A DNA stretch of 63,448 nt, from NCBI GenBank assembly GCA_016936655.1, contig JAFGXL010000010.1, positions 1-63,448 of the forward strand, read 5' to 3'. This DNA is from Nitrospirota bacterium (GTDB lineage Bacteria > Nitrospirota > Thermodesulfovibrionia > Thermodesulfovibrionales > Dissulfurispiraceae). The notes under the pieces were generated by a model. It worked only from the letters and a program-made list of their open reading frames with translations, was not told the origin of the DNA and searched no databases. Shown here piece after piece: positions 61,259-63,448 of the stretch; the stretch's first letter is position 1, and every line of letters starts with the position of its first letter. A program made the position numbers and the translations under genes.

Positions 61259-63337
61259 ATGTCCACTGCTCGTTTAAATAAAACAAGAAACATCGGCATT
61301 ATGGCGCACATTGATGCCGGTAAGACCACTACAACTGAAAGAATTCTTTTCTATACAGGCGTCACCTATAAGATTGGTGAGGTTCATGACGGCGCTGCAA
61401 CAATGGATTGGATGGAGCAGGAGCAGGAGAGGGGCATAACAATCACCTCTGCTGCTACTACATGCACATGGAAGGATCATACAATTAACATTATTGATAC
61501 TCCTGGCCATGTTGACTTCACAATCGAGGTTGAGCGTTCGCTCAGAGTGCTTGACGGAGCGGTTGCTGCATTTGATTCAGTTGCTGGCGTGCAGCCACAG
61601 TCGGAGACTGTATGGCGCCAGGCAAATAAGTACAAGGTGCCGAGAATAGCATTTATGAATAAGATGGACAGGGTAGGCGCTGACTTTTTTGCTTCTGTTC
61701 AGACAATGATAGACAAGCTAGGAGCCACACCACTTACTATCCAGATTCCTATAGGAAAGGAAGATGGGTTCAGGGGAGTTGTGAATCTTATAAATATGAA
61801 GGCTTATCTCTTTGATGATGAAGCACTCGGTGCAAAGTTTGTTGTAGAGGATGTTCCTGAAGCTCTTGTCGATCAGGCGAAAGAGTACAGAGATAAATTG
61901 ATAGAGACTCTCGCAGATTTTGATGAAGTGATAATGGAAAAGTATCTCTCAGGAGATGATATATCAGAGTCGGAGATTATGGCCGCTATAAGGCGCTGCA
62001 CGATTGCTCTTCAGATCACGCCTGTTGTTTGCGGTACAGCATTCAAAAACAAGGGTATACAGCTTGTGCTTGACGCGATCGTTGACTATCTGCCTTCTCC
62101 TCTTGATATTCCACCTGTAATGGGGATCAATCCTGACAATGAGCAGGAAGAAGAGAGGAAGTCTTCCGATGACGAGCCGTTTTCGGCTCTCGCATTCAAG
62201 ATAATGACAGATCCTTTTGTGGGTCAGCTCACATTTACAAGGGTTTATTCCGGAGTGCTTACTGCTGGATCTTATACATATAATTCAAGCAAAGGCGTTA
62301 AAGAGAGAATCGGCAGACTTCTGAAGATGCACGCAAACAAGAGAGAAGAAATAAAAGAGGTTAGGGCGGGTGATATCGCTGCTATAGTAGGCCTAAAAAG
62401 CACGCTTACAGGAGATACTCTCTGCAGCGAAGACAAGCCGGTTATTCTAGAATCCATAGAGTTTCCTGAGCCAGTAATATCTGTAGCTATCGAGCCAAAG
62501 ACCAAGGTTGATCAGGAGAAGCTTTCTATGTCTCTTGGCAAGCTTGCTCAGGAAGACCCATCATTTAAGGTTTCATTTGATGAAGAGACTGGCCAGACAA
62601 TAATTGCAGGTATGGGCGAGCTTCATCTAGAAATTATTGTTGACAGGCTCCTCAGGGAGTTCAAGGTCGGCGCCAATGTCGGCAAGCCTCAGGTTGCATA
62701 CAAGGAAACAATCAAGGGCAAGGCTCAGGTTGAAGGCAAGTATGTAAGGCAGACAGGCGGACGCGGCCAGTATGGTCATGTATGGATTGATATCGAGCCG
62801 ATCGAAAGAGGCGGAGGCTTCAAGTTTGTTAACAAGGTTGTTGGTGGCGCGATACCAAAAGAATATATACCTGCTGTTGAAAAGGGTATCAAAGAGGCAA
62901 CAGAAGGCGGTGTTCTTGCAGGTTATCCTGTTATGGATGTGCAGGTTACACTGTTTGACGGTTCATACCACGATGTTGACTCATCAGAAATGGCCTTTAA
63001 AATAGCGGGATCCATGGCATTCAAGGATGCATGTAAGAAGGCAAAGCTTGTGCTGCTCGAGCCTATCATGAGTGTTGAGGTTGTTACACCTGAAGACTAC
63101 ATGGGTGATGTTATCGGCGACCTCAACTCCAGAAGGGGCAAGATACAGTCAATGGAGAAGAAGGGCAACTCGCAGGTTATAACAGCTGTTGTCCCTCTGT
63201 CAGAGATGTTCGGCTATGCGACAGACCTCAGGTCAAAGACGCAGGGAAGGGCAAACTACTCGATGCATTTCGGCAGCTATGAAGAAGCGCCAAAAACTAT
63301 AGCAGAGGCTGTGGTCGCCAAGGTTAAAGGCGAGTAA
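61259..63337 (+). CDS. fusA: Elongation factor G
   Basis: 692-residue translocase GTPase. [10 protein letters not shown] (P-loop), [10 protein letters not shown] (switch), DTPGHVDF and NKMD are present, and domains II to V have full length to the end at VAKVKGE. TAAGGAGA precedes the ATG. It lies 15 nt after rpsG in the str operon. Confidence 0.98.
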   Translation: MSTARLNKTRNIGIMAHIDAGKTTTTERILFYTGVTYKIGEVHDGAATMDWMEQEQERGITITSAATTCTWKDHTINIIDTPGHVDFTIEVERSLRVLDGAVAAFDSVAGVQPQSETVWRQANKYKVPRIAFMNKMDRVGADFFASVQTMIDKLGATPLTIQIPIGKEDGFRGVVNLINMKAYLFDDEALGAKFVVEDVPEALVDQAKEYRDKLIETLADFDEVIMEKYLSGDDISESEIMAAIRRCTIALQITPVVCGTAFKNKGIQLVLDAIVDYLPSPLDIPPVMGINPDNEQEEERKSSDDEPFSALAFKIMTDPFVGQLTFTRVYSGVLTAGSYTYNSSKGVKERIGRLLKMHANKREEIKEVRAGDIAAIVGLKSTLTGDTLCSEDKPVILESIEFPEPVISVAIEPKTKVDQEKLSMSLGKLAQEDPSFKVSFDEETGQTIIAGMGELHLEIIVDRLLREFKVGANVGKPQVAYKETIKGKAQVEGKYVRQTGGRGQYGHVWIDIEPIERGGGFKFVNKVVGGAIPKEYIPAVEKGIKEATEGGVLAGYPVMDVQVTLFDGSYHDVDSSEMAFKIAGSMAFKDACKKAKLVLLEPIMSVEVVTPEDYMGDVIGDLNSRRGKIQSMEKKGNSQVITAVVPLSEMFGYATDLRSKTQGRANYSMHFGSYEEAPKTIAEAVVAKVKGE

Positions 63338-63376
63338 TTATAAATCAGGAATTATTGAGGATACCAAGGAGGATAT

Positions 63377-63448
63377 ATGGCAAAGGCTAAATTTGAGAGA
63401 TCCAAGCCGCATGTAAACGTAGGAACGATAGGACACGTTGACCATGGC
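63377..63448 (+). CDS. tuf: Elongation factor Tu (5' part)
   Basis: The first 24 codons are visible: [20 protein letters not shown], with DHG of the P-loop at the window end. AGGAGGA lies 6 nt before the ATG. It follows fusA by 39 nt and completes the conserved str operon order. Confidence 0.97.
   Translation, partial: MAKAKFERSKPHVNVGTIGHVDHG

Overview
The window reads as about 63 kb of chromosome from a Gram-negative, probably anaerobic bacterium of moderate G+C. LpxC, LspA, RlpA, an Ala-rich outer-membrane-type lipoprotein and a ZnuABC importer show a double membrane. A class I Fe-S fumarase, flavin-dependent ThyX and a selenocysteine formate dehydrogenase suggest anaerobic life. The xerC-hslV-hslU order, the Tll0287-like heme protein beside a chemoreceptor and the overall gene mix would fit a Nitrospirota-like lineage. 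That placement is inference; no 16S gene is present.

Layout: 1-4.2 kb xerC (partial)-hslV-hslU-rlpA-argB; 4.2-5.1 kb nfo (reverse); 5.2-9.2 kb ileS-lspA-DUF1189; 9.2-13 kb TraB/GumN-gatB-gatA (reverse); 13-17.8 kb rluD, tRNA-Arg, heme sensor and chemoreceptor; 17.8-20.2 kb thyX-hisB-hisC (reverse); 20.2-24.3 kb an inositol-phosphatase-type enzyme, two hypotheticals, a HAD phosphatase, an SDR and bioD; 24.3-33 kb a long reverse run moaE-panD-gatC-pcrA-glmS-glmU-DUF502-yebC-mtnP; 33.2-37.2 kb tldD, lpxC, a 25-residue Lys/Ala peptide gene, a winged-helix regulator and tsaC; 37.3-39.3 kb a damaged IS3-family element and a broken gene; 39.5-42.2 kb fdhA; 42.3-51.7 kb tRNA-Asp, tRNA-Val, an L,D-transpeptidase, lipoprotein, zinc importer, MFS-tsaB-rimI, fmdB-like, host-attachment-like protein, fumarase and tRNA-Sec; 51.8-60.1 kb an accessory stretch of secreted proteins, a DUF2971 protein, decaying toxin-antitoxin genes and hipBA; 60.2-63.4 kb rpsL-rpsG-fusA-tuf (partial).

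Links between genes: GatCAB is split over two loci (gatBA and gatC). tsaC and tsaB both serve t6A tRNA modification. MoaE supplies the molybdopterin needed by FdhA, and tRNA-Sec supplies its selenocysteine. glmS-glmU-lpxC serve the envelope.

The most notable signals are: (1) a 25-residue histone-H1-tail-like peptide gene followed by a folded 3' RNA; (2) a recurrent promoter layout in which a -10 box sits 5-13 nt before the start codon with no ribosome binding site, suggesting many leaderless operon-head genes; (3) in-frame UGA with a bacterial SECIS hairpin in fdhA, with selC in the same window; (4) several matching molecular fossils: a RelE-type toxin with two frameshifts beside an intact antitoxin, two related fragments 19 kb apart, and an IS-end relic downstream of hipA. 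I did not find a clear multi-gene system of a wholly new kind.
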